Assembly (NCBI GenBank): GCA_903958915.1
Contig: CAJBVC010000379.1
Span: 1-6,662, forward strand
DNA: 6,662 bases
Direction: 5' to 3'
DNA from: an uncultured beta proteobacterium
GTDB taxonomy: Bacteria > Pseudomonadota > Gammaproteobacteria > Burkholderiales > Burkholderiaceae_C
Shown: positions 6,243 to 6,662 of the stretch, in pieces
Position numbering within the stretch: position 1 is the first letter of the stretch
Layout: the number at the start of each line of letters is the position of its first letter
The notes under the pieces: model-generated
What the model saw: the letters and a program-made list of their open reading frames with translations, nothing else
Databases searched by the model: none
What the model was told of the DNA's origin: nothing
Made by a program: the position numbers and the translations under genes

Positions 6243-6300
6243 GACGCCCGCCCTTAGCAGTGATCGCGGCGGCATTGGCGCGCCACTGCGGGAGGGCGTC
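6243..6300. repeat. Long imperfect inverted repeat (17-bp stem)
   Basis: GACGCCCGCCC (6243-6253) pairs with GGGAGGGCGTC (6290-6300) with one mismatch. After a three-base bulge (TTA), GCAGTG (6257-6262) pairs with CACTGC (6284-6289). The 21-base loop is GC-rich and could add a CGCG/CGCG pair. This is the strongest secondary structure in the window. It could be an origin structure of the element, a recognition site for a recombinase acting on folded DNA, or the end of another element. It lacks the AAC/GTT cores of an integron attC site. Confidence 0.6.
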
Positions 6301-6304
6301 CTAC

Positions 6305-6335
6305 AAACCTAAACGACAGGAGTCGTTCGGGTTTT
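6305..6335 (+). terminator. Terminator-like hairpin with T-run
   Basis: AAACCTAAACGAC (6305-6317) pairs with GTCGTTCGGGTTT (6322-6334) around the loop AGGA, with one G-T wobble and one A-C mismatch. The stem runs into TTTT (6332-6335). This fits a Rho-independent terminator for the plus-strand recombinase-transposase operon. A GTTC tetramer (6325-6328), the type of sequence beside which IS91-family elements insert, lies in the 3' arm, so an element-end role is also possible. Confidence 0.45.
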
Positions 6336-6439
6336 GACCAAGGAAGACTCAAGAAGGCACTTAGCGGGGGCAGAAATTAGCAATCTACCTTCGCCAAACC
6401 GGGCATTCGCACTTACAGACTGACAGTCGGCTATGTAGC

Positions 6440-6460
6440 ACCCATTTCTTTAAAGTGGGT
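6440..6460. repeat. Small hairpin in right-hand non-coding sequence
   Basis: ACCCATTT (6440-6447) pairs with AAGTGGGT (6453-6460), including one T-G wobble, around the loop CTTTA. No gene on either side clearly uses it. It may be a terminator-like or mRNA structure in the flanking DNA. Confidence 0.35.
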
Positions 6461-6501
6461 ATAAGCAATCCAGAGGCAACCCCATTTGACCATTAGCGCT
6501 G

Positions 6502-6512
6502 CCCCTCAGGGG
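6502..6512. repeat. Short GC stem-loop
   Basis: CCCC (6502-6505) and GGGG (6509-6512) pair around TCA, followed by TTAAA. It lies about 95 bp upstream of the start of the partial gene at 6608. The stem is short, and any attenuating role is speculative. Confidence 0.25.
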
Positions 6513-6607
6513 TTAAACTGACTTCAATGAAATGCCACCTCACCACACTCGCTAACCTCGCCCGCTGACTTGTGTGCAGCAACAATAAGTCGAGAGAATC
6601 TATTCAC

Positions 6608-6662
6608 ATGAATTTGCAGAACAGATCATTCACGCCAGTTGATCACCAACATGCACCAGCGC
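6608..6662 (+). CDS. Start of an unidentified gene (partial, runs off the right edge)
   Basis: An ATG at 6608 opens 18 codons to the window end (MNLQNRSFTPVDHQHAPA). A purine-rich GAGAGA (6592-6597) about 10 bp upstream is a fair ribosome site. The fragment is polar, with no signal peptide or membrane segment yet visible, and too short to assign. It could still be a chance open frame; the ribosome site and the structured upstream region favour a real start. Confidence 0.4.
   Translation, partial: MNLQNRSFTPVDHQHAPA

Larger units (their letters stand above)
3719..6335 (+). mobile_element. IS91-type rolling-circle element carrying a tyrosine recombinase and an HUH/Y2 transposase (ends provisional)
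   Basis: The certain core is 3838-5958, two adjacent same-strand genes for a tyrosine recombinase and an IS91-family transposase. Elements of this family lack terminal inverted repeats and target duplications. They move by a rolling-circle mechanism from an origin end (oriIS), normally downstream of the transposase, to a terminus (terIS) upstream, and insert beside a tetranucleotide such as GTTC or CTTG. The provisional limits given here are the hairpin upstream of the recombinase and the last strong hairpin downstream of the transposase. The true ends could be tens to a few hundred bases away. Both genes are intact, so the element may be active. Confidence 0.7.
5959..6607. other. 649-bp gap: 3' part of the element, hairpin cluster, then structured non-coding sequence
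   Basis: No convincing gene is present. A GTG frame (5955-6182) overlapping the transposase stop and another GTG frame (5927-6121) are open but show no recognisable domain and no ribosome site. From about 6188 the sequence becomes rich in inverted repeats (6188-6220, 6243-6300, 6305-6334, 6440-6460, 6502-6512). The right end of the mobile element should lie between the transposase stop and about 6335. The remainder is probably host intergenic sequence or an older insertion. Confidence 0.6.

Noticed and set aside
6243..6300. Long bulged stem as an attC site
   Set aside because: There is no RYYYAAC/GTTRRRY core at the base of the stem, so it is listed only as an inverted repeat.
6486..6518. 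TTGACC...TTAAAC as a promoter for the gene at 6608
   Set aside because: The spacer is about 21 bp and runs through a GC hairpin, so the pair is not a credible sigma-70 promoter.

Overview
The window looks like a piece of a proteobacterial chromosome or large plasmid, most likely a betaproteobacterium of the Burkholderiales. This placement is an inference from gene style and moderately high GC, because no rRNA or other taxonomic marker is present. It holds two unrelated parts: a small regulator-controlled metabolic locus on the left, and an IS91-type mobile element on the right.

Left part (1-2397). A large minus-strand gene runs off the left edge. It encodes a MocR/PdxR-type regulator: a GntR winged helix-turn-helix fused to a PLP-dependent aminotransferase-like domain. 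Its start codon lies about 110 bp from a divergently transcribed gene for a single-domain rhodanese (140 aa). A GNAT acetyltransferase (173 aa) follows on the same strand. The AT-rich divergent region carries nested palindromes and a direct repeat and is the obvious candidate operator. The likely logic is that a PLP- or amine-sensing regulator controls a sulfurtransferase and an acyltransferase; the substrates cannot be read from the sequence.

Middle (2398-3837). A gene for an exported alpha/beta hydrolase (294 aa, signal peptide, GHSLGG nucleophile elbow) sits alone. It is followed by 444 bp without a convincing gene. That stretch holds several inverted repeats, one possible 33-codon ORF, and probably the left end of the mobile element.

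Right part (3838 to about 6335). A complete tyrosine recombinase (300 aa, all catalytic residues present) is followed 9 bp later by a complete IS91-family HUH/Y2 transposase (402 aa, zinc-finger cysteines, HVH metal motif, YLSRY tyrosine pair). The two probably form one operon in one element that carries two different DNA-breaking chemistries. Downstream is a run of hairpins (about 6188-6334) that are candidates for the rolling-circle origin end (oriIS) and/or a terminator. Exact element ends could not be fixed.

Right edge (6336-6662). This is non-coding sequence with two further small hairpins, then the first 18 codons of a plausible unidentified gene starting at 6608.
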